Of a stretch of 64,000 nt of DNA, positions 8,546 through 16,564 are shown piece by piece. Under the pieces are notes generated by a model. That model ran no database searches. It was not told where the DNA came from and saw only the letters and a program-made list of their open reading frames with translations. The position numbers were made by a program, and so were the translations under genes. This DNA comes from Mucilaginibacter pedocola. Lineage in GTDB: Bacteria > Bacteroidota > Bacteroidia > Sphingobacteriales > Sphingobacteriaceae. The stretch spans positions 248,001 through 312,000 of the forward strand of contig NZ_MBTF01000039.1 in assembly GCF_002013915.1 (NCBI RefSeq), written 5' to 3'. How positions within the stretch are numbered: position 1 is the first letter of the stretch; the number at the start of each line of letters is the position of its first letter.

Positions 8546-8983
8546 ATGAAAGAAAACCAATATCCAAAACCTGCCTTGTCTCTCCTGATGTCTTTTTTAT
8601 CATTTATGGCGTCATGTTCCTGAACGTCGATGACACCAGTCATATCTACTTGAGCCTGAACAGGCTTTATATGAGTTTGTTAATGGTTGCCCCGATGGCC
8701 TTGATCATGTTACTGGTTATGCGCAGCATGTATCCAAATAAAGGGCAAAATGGCGGTATAGTGGCCTCCAGCCTGATCGTTCTTATTATGCCTTGGTAAG
8801 CAAGCAGTTACTAGCGAGAGGCAATACATGAAAGGAAAGATCCCGCATCACTCTTCAGCGATAATGGCCATTAAGAACGCTTCCAAATATCGGGAAGTCC
8901 GGCAGTTAGCTGATAGTATCATTCGTTGGCAAGAATGGGAGGCCCAACCAATGAAGCAAATGTTAAATAGTGCCAGAAAGTAG
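8546..8983 (+). pseudogene. DUF305 membrane protein, frameshifted
   Basis: Pieces of one protein can be read in three frames. Starting at ATG 8546 the frame gives MKENQYPKPALSLLMSF; at the T run near 8592 it jumps to IIYGVMFLNVDDTSHIYLSL and LLMVAPMALIMLLVMRSMY, two membrane helices typical of Bacteroidetes DUF305 proteins. After another shift near 8800-8830 the frame ending at TAG 8981 gives QYMKGKIPHHSSAIMAI and RQLADSIIRWQEWEAQ, the metal-binding HH..AI.M core of DUF305. At least two shifts are needed, so the gene is broken, or the sequence has several errors. It overlaps the antisense tail of the VOC gene. Confidence 0.75.
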
Positions 8984-9438
8984 TCTTTCACTACAGTGGC
9001 TGTGCTAAGGCCGACCAAAAGGCCTTCCGCGCCACGGACGTTGCAAAGTCGGTAAGCGTTCTCATATTGGACGATCTCACCTACCAGATCTGCCCCCTGC
9101 GCCAACGGGCGTTCGACCAGTTCGTCCATATCAGTTACCGTGAACATTGCCCGGAGATAACCCAGCGCATTTACCGGCGCAGTACGATGGCCTTCTATTG
9201 CTTTCGGCTCAAGGAAGCTCGACAATTCCGAACGACCGTTCCCGCCCGGTGTGACCATCATGGCGATCTCCACACGCTGGCCACTTAAGCCCGTGATACG
9301 GCCAGCCCATTCACCTTCGGCCATGCCCCGGCCTTCCAGTTTCAGGCCGATCTCCTCAAAAAAAGTAATGGCGTTGTCCAGGGATCCCACCACGATCCCG
9401 ATATTGTCCATCCTTATCAGTCCACTTTTTTCAGCCAT
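8848..9438 (-). CDS. VOC/glyoxalase-fold protein with foreign tail
   Basis: 196 residues. Residues 1 to about 148 are a VOC (glyoxalase/bleomycin-resistance/dioxygenase) domain: RMDNIGIVVGSLDNAITFFE, then VEIAMMVTPGG and the second half RLCNVRGAEGLLVGLS. Family members normally end within a few residues of the last motif. The next 45 or so residues read antisense through the DUF305 remnant and are unlike the family, implying the true end was lost at about 8985-9000. Metal ligands are not all evident. Substrate unknown. Confidence 0.75.
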   Translation of the reverse strand: MAEKSGLIRMDNIGIVVGSLDNAITFFEEIGLKLEGRGMAEGEWAGRITGLSGQRVEIAMMVTPGGNGRSELSSFLEPKAIEGHRTAPVNALGYLRAMFTVTDMDELVERPLAQGADLVGEIVQYENAYRLCNVRGAEGLLVGLSTATVVKDYFLALFNICFIGWASHSCQRMILSANCRTSRYLEAFLMAIIAEE

Positions 9439-9463
9439 GTTACAAAGTAACTAGCGGCCAAAT

Positions 9464-9997
9464 TTAACTGATAATATATTTAGAAGAGATAAGTAAAAAC
9501 AATGTCCTGCCGGCCTTGGCATCATCGTAATTTTCCTTCAACAACTGCCCGATCTGCTTATTTTCCAATTTCACGGCCGCCATCTGCAGTATTTGAAATG
9601 ATGCCATCTCGACGCTTTCTATATTCTGCAAATAATAGATAATGGAAAGATCGCGTAATTCAGGCTCCCGGGCCTGTTCACGGATCGCTTCAAAGGCATC
9701 ATCGATCAAGCCCGTCAAGCCATTCATGTTCCTATCCGTGACCGATTCATCCATCAGGGTGTAGATCAATTCGATCCGGGCCAATTGCTTATCTACTAAG
9801 GATGTCGTTTCCGTCATGGCATTTTTCAGGTCGGAAAACTGCACGTTATCCATTAATGCCGGTAGCTTGGATACGAGGTGTTGCTTGGCGAGGTAAATGT
9901 GGTCAAGGTGTTTTATAAAGAACTTCCTGAGCTTTTCCGAGCCCAGATTGATCTTCTTCCAGGAACCCGGGGACTGCGGCTGTATATTCATCATCAT
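9464..9997 (-). CDS. Ferritin-like DUF892 (YciE/YciF type) protein, second copy
   Basis: 177 residues, paralogous along its whole length to the product of 4464-4991: KLRKFFIKHLDHIYLAKQHL, ELRDLSIIYYLQNIESVEMA and LLKENYDDAKAGRTLFLLI are near matches. Last gene of a three-gene operon PAS-AraC, receiver, DUF892 with gaps of 12 and 8 nt. Role in stress is inferred from the YciE/F family; the residues of a di-metal site cannot be assigned with certainty. Confidence 0.82.
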   Translation of the reverse strand: MMMNIQPQSPGSWKKINLGSEKLRKFFIKHLDHIYLAKQHLVSKLPALMDNVQFSDLKNAMTETTSLVDKQLARIELIYTLMDESVTDRNMNGLTGLIDDAFEAIREQAREPELRDLSIIYYLQNIESVEMASFQILQMAAVKLENKQIGQLLKENYDDAKAGRTLFLLISSKYIIS

Positions 9998-10005
9998 ACT
10001 GCTAT

Positions 10006-10368
10006 TTAGGTCACAAATTCTCTTACTTTAGAAACTAAGCTATCGATGTCAAAAGGTTTACTGACATAACCATCAGCGCCACATTTTTCCGCAAGTTGCC
10101 CGAGGCGATCTTCAGCAGAAAGCAGCAGGACCGGTATTTCTGCGATAGCCAACTCTGCCTTGATTGCTGCACAGATCTCCGCACCTGTTCTATCGAACCC
10201 TTCTATGCGGACGTCCATCAGAATAATGTCGGGATGAAGTACAGCTATCTGCTCTGTTGTAGCGCCAGTATTCATCAACACCAGGTCATATCCCTCTTCA
10301 TTGAATATAATATCCAGAATAGTTAGAATATCCTTGTCGTCGTCAATTGCCAATATCTTTTTCGCCAT
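10006..10368 (-). CDS. Stand-alone response-regulator receiver domain, second copy
   Basis: 120 residues, CheY-like only. Acidic pocket LAIDDDKDIL, phospho-acceptor Asp in IILMDVRIEG, switch Ser in LLLSAEDRL and Lys in YVSKPFDID. Close paralogue of 4050-4409. It sits between the PAS-AraC gene (12 nt upstream) and the DUF892 gene (8 nt downstream), which makes co-expression near certain. No kinase is in this operon, so phosphorylation must come from elsewhere (the PAS kinase at 15168-16247 is one candidate). Confidence 0.9.
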   Translation of the reverse strand: MAKKILAIDDDKDILTILDIIFNEEGYDLVLMNTGATTEQIAVLHPDIILMDVRIEGFDRTGAEICAAIKAELAIAEIPVLLLSAEDRLGQLAEKCGADGYVSKPFDIDSLVSKVREFVT

Positions 10369-10380
10369 CAGTTGTAGAAG

Positions 10381-11214
10381 TTAAAGTAGCTCAGCTACAT
10401 TAATGCCATAAATATCTTTAAATAATTTACTGAAATGCCCTCTCGAGCTATATCCCGCCAAGTTCGATATTTCAGTGATCGTGCGGTATTTACCTGTTGC
10501 GATGGCCTCCCAGGCCAGTTGCAACCGGATCACCCGCACCAGTTTATTGGGTGTGATCCCCAAAATGCGTTGTACATGGCGGTGAAGGTGCCTTTCGCTC
10601 ATCGCCATTTCGTCAGCGATAATTTCCAGGTTCAAATGTAATTTACCTGTGTGCTTACGTACGATCGCTTCAAATTTATTTAACCACAATTGATCAGCGT
10701 GGGAAGGTTCTTCAGCTTTTGGAATAGTATCATTAGGTGCCGCGCTTGACTGCTTTTTGGGACTGACCGGCAACTGTTTTTTAAATCGTTTGCTATGATC
10801 GTCGTGGATCATTTCAAGGATGTCCGAAATGCGCTCATACTCTTCCAGTTGCTTTCTGTAAGTGATGTTTTTGGCTATCGCAAAAATTACCTGATCCCGC
10901 TTGATAGGTACCGAGGTCCAGGTCAGCCAGACGACCGAACCTGATCTACTCAGGTAGCGGTTCTCAAAATTTAGTAAAGGTTCATCATTGATCAGCTTTC
11001 TTCGTTTATCAGCCGTGATCTCGCGGTCTTCAGGGTAAACAAAGGTATCCACCGGTGATGCCAGCAATTCCTCTTCTGAATAGCCAAGAGTTTTTGATAC
11101 AGCAGGATTGATCTTTTTAAAAAAACCGTCGTAACCGGTGATACAAATCAGGTCAGGCGACATTTCAAAAAAGTACTCAAGATCAAAAACAGCCCCGGGC
11201 TTTGTTCTATTCAT
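10381..11214 (-). CDS. PAS-domain AraC-family transcriptional regulator
   Basis: 277 residues. PAS domain at about 10-120 (SPDLICITGYDGFFKKINPA, NFENRYLSRSGSVVWLTW, IFAIAKNITYRK), a charged linker, and a C-terminal AraC double helix-turn-helix (about 180-277: LNLEIIADEMAMSERHLHRH, then ITEISNLAGYSSRGHFSKLF). It should sense a ligand or redox state through PAS and activate its own operon. Its PAS is strikingly like that of the kinase at 15168-16247. The pairing of PAS with AraC is uncommon but intact here. Confidence 0.88.
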   Translation of the reverse strand: MNRTKPGAVFDLEYFFEMSPDLICITGYDGFFKKINPAVSKTLGYSEEELLASPVDTFVYPEDREITADKRRKLINDEPLLNFENRYLSRSGSVVWLTWTSVPIKRDQVIFAIAKNITYRKQLEEYERISDILEMIHDDHSKRFKKQLPVSPKKQSSAAPNDTIPKAEEPSHADQLWLNKFEAIVRKHTGKLHLNLEIIADEMAMSERHLHRHVQRILGITPNKLVRVIRLQLAWEAIATGKYRTITEISNLAGYSSRGHFSKLFKDIYGINVAELL

Positions 11215-11437
11215 ATGGCATCGGCAAAATAAAGTGTGTCATAAATGTATAGGTTTCAATAGCTTTTCGAAGTATAATGTTTCACTGTGATCTTACCAAT
11301 AGTCAAACTGGTCAGTTCAGCGGCTACATTGGTCACTTTTGTGAATGCGTTAAGCAGGATATTTAAAAATCATTAGCCGGTCCTGATTATATCAAGCTCA
11401 AACGATCATCACTGCTAAATACAGTGATGATCATACT

Positions 11438-11719
11438 TTGATGATGGCCGAAAACAACATTTATTCGCTGGCTTATACAAGCCCTGCGACGGACCTTTTA
11501 GAGGCCAGTGACCTATTGCATCTGATGGAAGGGTCCGCCAGAAATGATCAGCAATACAAGATCACAGGTGTGCTTGTTCGTATGGGGTCCAGATCTATGG
11601 TAAAACTTCAAGGCCGCTTTTTGCAGATACCGGAGGGAACAGAACAGGATGTCGAGTTGACGCACTCCTGCATCCAAACTGCTTTCCTGATCACTCTCTT
11701 TTCCGTTGGTGACTCCTGA
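11438..11719 (+). pseudogene. Truncated BLUF blue-light sensor domain
   Basis: 93 residues. The first 67 or so follow the BLUF fold: IYSLAYTSPATDLLEASDLL, ARNDQQYKITGVLV and GRFLQIPEGTEQDVE. Residues that bind flavin in BLUF proteins can be placed: Tyr in AYTS, Asn in ARND, Gln in GRFLQ. After EQDVE the family expects another helix, strand and helix, but here the frame turns to LTHSCIQTAFLITL and stops. The flavin-side Trp/Met strand is missing, so photoactivity is doubtful. No continuing frame was found downstream. Confidence 0.65.
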
Positions 11720-11896
11720 TAGACTTTTGGATCGCCCCTTTTTAATGTAAAATACAGCGCCAATGATCGGAAAAATTTGGTTATTTTCTTGACATGTATA
11801 TGTAAATTATTTTGAGGAGTACGGTCTGATCGAAGAATTTCAGGGCCTTGCCCAAAATGCGGAGCGCCTTCCGCTCCGTCCTGTTCGCTAATATGC

Positions 11897-12154
11897 TCAT
11901 GGCTTAATTTTTAAATGGTTAAAACCTGCGGCAGCCAATAATACCAACCCTGCCAGTCCGCAGAGTTTGGCGGCTATCATTACGATACTTTCAAGGGTCG
12001 CCACCACCACGAAATGGCGGTAACTGCGGAATTGCTGTAATCCTGCGATACCCCTGCGCCCGAACCTGCGCCTGTTCACCCGATAGCGGATGAACAGGTA
12101 AAGCAGGATCAGACATGTGCCGCATATAGCGGTGGTCATGTTCCCTGTCCTCAT
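11897..12154 (-). CDS. Small two-helix membrane protein of conjugative elements
   Basis: 85 residues with two hydrophobic segments (about 8-24, TAICGTCLILLYLFIRY, and about 58-77, AKLCGLAGLVLLAAAG) around a basic stretch RYRVNRRRFGRRG. Small proteins like this occur beside the DUF932 and SSB genes of Bacteroidetes integrative elements; the name sometimes given to them (molybdenum permease) has no support here. It lies 3 nt after the 124-residue gene, so they form one transcript. Confidence 0.6.
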   Translation of the reverse strand: MRTGNMTTAICGTCLILLYLFIRYRVNRRRFGRRGIAGLQQFRSYRHFVVVATLESIVMIAAKLCGLAGLVLLAAAGFNHLKIKP

Positions 12155-12157
12155 GGC

Positions 12158-12532
12158 TTACGTAAATAAAAGTTCAACTGCGGGTTTGAATTTCGGGTCG
12201 GCGTGCCTGTCGTTGGCGACATAGTTGTTCAGCGCATAGCGGGTGAAAATGGCTAAAAAGCCATCGAACAACTGGTCGGCACAAACATTGGGCGAGCGGT
12301 ACAGGCCTTTAGGGTATTTGGCCATGATGGCCTGTACCTGTTCAGCAAGCCCGAACCACATTTCAGGGCTTAACATACCGTTGTCCCATTCTTGGCGGAT
12401 CCGTTCCTGTTCATTCAGTACCGTTTCTGTCAGCTCGTTCAGGTAAGCCAAAAAGGCGGGTATCTCTTCTCTCAGCAAGCTGTGCAAAAGCCTCGCTTTC
12501 GCTACGTTGTCCATTAAATTCAATGGTTGCAT
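12158..12532 (-). CDS. Conserved mobile-element protein, unknown function
   Basis: 124 residues, helical, no signal peptide. Features: SLLREEIPAFLAYLNELTET near the N-terminus and LFDGFLAIFTRYALNNYVAND toward the end. Position between DUF932 and the small membrane protein on the same strand is the arrangement of Bacteroidetes element accessory genes. No function is known to me. Confidence 0.6.
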   Translation of the reverse strand: MQPLNLMDNVAKARLLHSLLREEIPAFLAYLNELTETVLNEQERIRQEWDNGMLSPEMWFGLAEQVQAIMAKYPKGLYRSPNVCADQLFDGFLAIFTRYALNNYVANDRHADPKFKPAVELLFT

Positions 12533-12587
12533 CTGTAATAATTTATGCGTGGGTAAAAAGCAGGGGATCGCTCCCCTGCATATTCCG

Positions 12588-13652
12588 TTAATTCAGGTTC
12601 AGGATACCATCGCCATTTTGGGCAAAGCCGAGGCAGAGGTCGAATGCGACCTGCGCCCGTTGTTTGGCCGTGCCATCCATGACCGACCTGAATTTGGCTT
12701 CACCGTCCTTGAAATTGCGTACGTTCTGATAATACCCTGTTACCGCATTGTATGCGCCGAACAAAGTGCCCGCTGTCGTTTCCATCGTTTGGGTAGGGTC
12801 ACCCATCGCATAGGCAAAGGCATTATCCACGATATTGGTGTATGTGGTAGACAAATTATCCATTAGCCCCAATTCAATGTTCTTTACGACCTCTTTATTG
12901 GGTGCCATCGCCAACTGTATCAATTTTTTCACCTGCTTATCGGTGATCCGGACTTTCGTCCAGTGATCGAACAGTTCCTCCAGTCCCTGCGCCGTTTCGC
13001 TGGAGATCCCCATTAAGGTATGCGCCTGTTTCAAGCGGTCACCTGCCGAAGCGGTGTGCCTGATCTTGATCGCATTACTGTGGTTGCGCATGGCGGCATT
13101 CAAGGTATTGTTACACACGATACGGATCGGTGTAAACGCGGCGGTGATACTGCCAAAACCATCGTGGGAGGTGGTCAGGAACAGGTACTGTTCGATCAGG
13201 TCGGCTTTGCCCACCTTGATATGCCCCGGTAATTTGGCGGTGATAAAAATGCGCTCACCTTTACCCAAAGCCCCTGCGGTCTCGTATTTGATCCCATCAC
13301 CACCGACGATAGCATCGAAGAACTGGAACGCATCCACGTTCTGCACCACTTCGTAATCTTTGCCCACCACACCTAAAACGGTGTCGTTATCATTCCGAAC
13401 GGTCGCAAAGAAATTCGGTACGCCGATCTTTGAGGTGGCCAGTTCAGGGTCAAGATCCGTGATCTCGTTATTCAGGGCATTGGAGAACAAGGGGCGTTTT
13501 TCAACGGTGTAATCCAAACCTGCGAAGCGTATCGCTTCCGCACTTGTCGGGTAATCTTCTACGATCTGCCCCAAGCCATGCCATGCTTTTTCCTTAACAC
13601 TAAAAAAACTATGTTTTCCTGTTTGCTCGTTATAAAAAAGGTTATGTGCCAT
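12588..13652 (-). CDS. DUF932-domain protein (phage/plasmid-like, TIGR03299 type)
   Basis: 354 residues. N-terminal MAHNLFYNEQTGKHSFFSVK and KAWHGLGQIVEDYPTSAEAI are hallmarks of the DUF932/TIGR03299 family; further matches are FATVRNDNDTVLGVVGKDYE, FLTTSHDGFGSITAAFTPIR and IVCNNTLNAAMRNHSNAIKI. The family is widespread on plasmids, phages and integrative elements; its biochemical role is unresolved, and a part in element DNA metabolism is suggested by its constant companionship with ssb, seen here 39 nt upstream. Confidence 0.9.
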   Translation of the reverse strand: MAHNLFYNEQTGKHSFFSVKEKAWHGLGQIVEDYPTSAEAIRFAGLDYTVEKRPLFSNALNNEITDLDPELATSKIGVPNFFATVRNDNDTVLGVVGKDYEVVQNVDAFQFFDAIVGGDGIKYETAGALGKGERIFITAKLPGHIKVGKADLIEQYLFLTTSHDGFGSITAAFTPIRIVCNNTLNAAMRNHSNAIKIRHTASAGDRLKQAHTLMGISSETAQGLEELFDHWTKVRITDKQVKKLIQLAMAPNKEVVKNIELGLMDNLSTTYTNIVDNAFAYAMGDPTQTMETTAGTLFGAYNAVTGYYQNVRNFKDGEAKFRSVMDGTAKQRAQVAFDLCLGFAQNGDGILNLN

Positions 13653-13691
13653 TTTCGTAAATTTTAAGGGTTAAAAACTAATGGTGTCCGC

Positions 13692-14072
13692 TTAGTTGAA
13701 TTGTTCACTTGGTTTTAGCACGCCTTTTTTATCGCCTGCCTGTGCTGCTTTCTTATCCGCTTTTTTAGCCGATGGGGTCAGCATGTTGATCTCATCGGTG
13801 CGAAAACGGAGGCTTGCCATCGGTTCACCGTCACGGTTCACCCACGGTTCGGCTGTCATAAAGCCCGACAGCTGCACCAACATGCCTTTGGTCAGGAACG
13901 GGGCTATCTTATCCCCACGCCAGTAGGTACAATCGATGTAGGCGGTCTCCTCTTTTTGCTCACCTTGTGACCTGTAACGGCGGTTGACCGCCACCCTGAA
14001 ACCTGTTACATTTTTCTCTGCGTTCACCGCTCTTACGGTAGCATCCGCTACCAATCTTCCTGTGATCTCCAT
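13692..14072 (-). CDS. ssb: Single-stranded DNA-binding protein
   Basis: 126 residues, one OB fold: EITGRLVADATVR, FRVAVNRRYRS, TAYIDCTYWRGDKIAPFLTK and a strand GMLVQLSGFMTAEPW. The tail is lysine-rich and ends PSEQFN rather than the acidic DDDIPF tip of housekeeping SSB, which is typical of element-borne copies that do not recruit the host replisome in the usual way. First gene of the ssb-DUF932-unknown-membrane protein set. It would protect single strands during transfer or replication of the element. Confidence 0.92.
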   Translation of the reverse strand: MEITGRLVADATVRAVNAEKNVTGFRVAVNRRYRSQGEQKEETAYIDCTYWRGDKIAPFLTKGMLVQLSGFMTAEPWVNRDGEPMASLRFRTDEINMLTPSAKKADKKAAQAGDKKGVLKPSEQFN

Positions 14073-14175
14073 GATCTTTACATTTTTAATGGTTAAAAAA
14101 TCTGTTATCCAATGACCATTTCGGCAGAACCCTCATTTGGCCTTTGATAGAGGCAGAATACTTGCGCGGGGGGCG

Positions 14176-14265
14176 AGCGGACAAGGCTGACGCAAAAAAT
14201 ACGACCCGGAGCATAGCGGAGGTGTGGAGATTTTTTAAGCGGCACTTGCCTTGGCCTTGTCCGCT
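14176..14265. repeat. 12-bp perfect inverted repeat
   Basis: AGCGGACAAGGC at 14176-14187 is the exact reverse complement of GCCTTGTCCGCT at 14254-14265, with a 66-base spacer. Perfect arms of this length are not expected by chance in so short a stretch. Confidence 0.8.
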
Positions 14266-14381
14266 GAAGAGGGGTAAATTCGCCTCAAGCAAAGGCTAAA
14301 TGAAGCTCATCTAAAAACTTAAGAGCGGTCCGGGAAGGGCTATGGACGAACTTCAGGTTTCCGCTTGAGAGGGCCTGGTCA

Positions 14382-14457
14382 GGAAGAAAGGACAGCTGCC
14401 CTTCCGGCTACCATTGCCGGACGAGGCACCCGGAGGGCCCGGCTGTGCCTTTCTTCC
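14382..14457. repeat. Long imperfect inverted repeat
   Basis: GGAAGAAAGG at 14382-14391 pairs perfectly with CCTTTCTTCC at 14448-14457; extending inward, ACAG pairs with CTGT after a single bulged base. The enclosed segment contains its own CCGGC/GCCGG hairpin, so a branched fold is possible. Confidence 0.65.
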
Positions 14458-14856
14458 GGTTCTTTCGGAAGCGCGCTGGGCAAGGGCCTTGAATTTCCAA
14501 GAGGGCCGCTTGAGCCGCGAAACGCGCTTTACCCGGCGGAATGCACATGGAGGGTGGTGAACAAGTGAGCGTTGAAGAGGCGCTCGGCACCTCAACGGGC
14601 GGCTTTAGCAGCGCAGCGAAAATGCCGACCTAAGTTTTCGCAGGGCACCTTGAAGAACCAGGTCAGCGATCGCAGCGGCATCCTTTCGAAGAAAGATATA
14701 GCGGAGAGCTCGGCCCGGAGGGGTCCGCCTAAGCGAGACAGGAACTTTAATTCTGAGAGGTCGGCGTGGAAATTTAAAAAAAGCGCTGGGAAATATTGTT
14801 CCTTATACAAGCCTAGCGGCAAAGCAGATCATGCCCGCCCCCTTATTGATGTAAAA

Positions 14857-14991
14857 ATGAATAAAGAAGATATTAAGAACCGCGAAAACTATATTAGTTA
14901 TATCCTGCTTCAGCTTTACCGGAAACCGCATCCTGTTAAACACGGGAAATTTCTTTTAGAATTTATGTTGTTACTTAATAAAAGCCATTGA
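14857..14991 (+). CDS. Possible small ORF, 44 residues
   Basis: ATG at 14857 opens 44 codons rich in Lys, Asn, Leu and Tyr, with a helix-like YISYILLQLYRKP. AT-rich, unlike the GC-rich DNA just before it. The frame is open far upstream but that part has the odd composition of the hairpin stretch, so the internal ATG is preferred. No family recognised; may be non-coding. Confidence 0.25.
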   Translation: MNKEDIKNRENYISYILLQLYRKPHPVKHGKFLLEFMLLLNKSH

Positions 14992-15167
14992 AGGTTTGCA
15001 GTAAAAAGTATTGATATCTAAAGGGACATCACTATTGTGCAACTGGGGTAAGATCATTATAAATGCAGTAAGATATAAATAAAAGGAACCAATTTGTAGT
15101 AAGTCATAAGGCCTAATTACATCAACCGATCGGCCTGGCAGCCGATTTACGTCCAGGAAGATCATAG

Positions 15168-16247
15168 CTATTTCCTGAAGAGCATACGGAAGGTAGTTCC
15201 TTTCCCAGGCCGGCTACTGACAGAGATCTTACCGCCATAATTATCAAGGTGTTTCTTGACCAGCCACAGGCCGATACCTTTTCCTTCCTGATGGTCATGA
15301 AATCTTTGATGAAGGCGAAACAAACGACTTTCGATAACGGATCGCTCCATCCCTAAGCCATTGTCAGTAATTGTAAGTTCAATGTATTGATCCAACTTGC
15401 GGCTTGTTAAATAGATAACTGGCGGCACCCCTGGCCTGGAATATTTAAGGCTGTTCGAAAGCAGGTTAAGGATAATGCTGTCCAGATAGGTTTGGTCAAA
15501 ACTTACAGCTACCGCATCTGTAAAGTCCGAAATGACCTCCGCCTTGCTTTCATTTATCCGGGCATAAAGCGTTTGCTTCACCCGGTCCAGCGCAGCGGAA
15601 AAAAGGACCTCCGTCCTGTTGCAATTCTTCAGTTCGTGGCCGGCTAAGCGGTCCAAAAATTTGTCTATTTGGTGCCTGAGGTCATCGATGCTGCTTTTTA
15701 ATAGCTTCAGGGGTTCCCGGTAAGCCGTAGAAGGCTCTTTCAACTGGCCGTACAAATTAAAAATGGACGCCATGTTACCGATCGGCGACCGGAGGTCGTG
15801 CAAGGCAGTATAGACCAATTCTTTTAAGGCCTGTTGCTCCGCGCTCAGCTCATTGAGAACGGCTTCGCGTTCAATATCCTTGATCTTCCTCGCGGTAATA
15901 TTCTTAGCAACAGCGAAAACGCTTTCCTGTGCCGGGTTCGCCACAGAGGTCCAGCTGAGCCAGACGGCCTCCCCGCTTTTGGTGATATACCGATTCTCAA
16001 AATTGGACAGTGGTTTACCCTCGCTGAGTGCTTTACGCTTTTGCCTGGTCGCCGAGCGGTCCTCAGGATGAATAAAAGTATCGATCGGCCGTGAAAATAA
16101 TTCTTCGGCGGTATAACCGAGTGTGAAACATACAGCAGGATTCACCTGCTTGAAACAGCCGTCAAAGCCGGCGATACAGAAAAGATCCTGTGCCGAATTA
16201 AAAAAAAGTTCTGGATCAACACTTGGGTCAAAAGATAGCAAGTTCAT
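15168..16247 (-). CDS. PAS-domain sensor histidine kinase
   Basis: 359 residues, cytoplasmic. PAS at about 12-120 (AQDLFCIAGFDGCFKQVNPA, NFENRYITKSGEAVWLSW, VFAVAKNITARK), a HisKA-like dimerisation helix with LVYTALHDLRSPIGNMASIF, where the His in LHDLRSP is the phospho-acceptor, and a HATPase domain with N box ILNLLSNSLKYS, G1 ITDNGLGM and G2 GKGIGLWLVKKHL. All catalytic boxes are present. No response regulator is adjacent; its PAS resembles that of the AraC regulator at 10381-11214, so both may read the same signal. Confidence 0.9.
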   Translation of the reverse strand: MNLLSFDPSVDPELFFNSAQDLFCIAGFDGCFKQVNPAVCFTLGYTAEELFSRPIDTFIHPEDRSATRQKRKALSEGKPLSNFENRYITKSGEAVWLSWTSVANPAQESVFAVAKNITARKIKDIEREAVLNELSAEQQALKELVYTALHDLRSPIGNMASIFNLYGQLKEPSTAYREPLKLLKSSIDDLRHQIDKFLDRLAGHELKNCNRTEVLFSAALDRVKQTLYARINESKAEVISDFTDAVAVSFDQTYLDSIILNLLSNSLKYSRPGVPPVIYLTSRKLDQYIELTITDNGLGMERSVIESRLFRLHQRFHDHQEGKGIGLWLVKKHLDNYGGKISVSSRPGKGTTFRMLFRK

Positions 16248-16564
16248 TTGTTAGCAATAAGGAGAAAATAGAAAGTTAGCCCTATATACAATAAAACTTA
16301 ATTTTAGTTTCAAATAGCCTTGAATTTTGATCATAATGCCGAAGGTTGCAGTAGCCTTGTAAACCTTTAGTGAATTTTATCTCCATGTGGCCGACCTTTG
16401 GACCAGAGGCGTACGATCTCGATCACATCCAAAGGTTAGGCCGCCTTCGACAATTTAAAAGGCAATACCAACTTTCATGCTCAAGGCTGGCTGCACGACC
16501 GTATCATTCCGAACATATTGAACGAAGAGCCTGTAGAAAACAGCTGCTGCAGGAGCAGCAATGA
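16248..16564. other. Intergenic stretch, possible gene debris
   Basis: About 315 bases. One forward frame can be read as FDNLKGNTNFHAQGWLHDR around 16450-16510, which looks like protein sequence but which I cannot place in a family; it lacks a start and is soon interrupted. No hairpin terminator was found. Confidence 0.25.

Larger units (their letters stand above)
14086..14856. other. GC-rich, hairpin-dense stretch without convincing gene
   Basis: About 770 bases upstream of ssb. All six frames are open in patches but none has family character; composition is more G/C and R/P-codon rich than neighbours. Inverted repeats are frequent: 14176-14187 with 14254-14265 (12 of 12), 14382-14391 with 14448-14457 (10 of 10), and 14616-14622 with 14635-14641 (7 of 7). 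It could be an origin of transfer or replication, or a structured RNA. The position beside element genes supports this, but nothing proves it. Confidence 0.4.

Noticed and set aside
11897-12154. Molybdenum ABC permease
   Set aside because: Only two short helices and 85 residues, without any permease motif; the name is an annotation habit.
14086-14595. Reverse frames of 60-80 codons upstream of ssb
   Set aside because: Arg/Pro/Ala-rich translation explained by GC-rich palindromic DNA; several overlapping frames are open at once, and none has family character.
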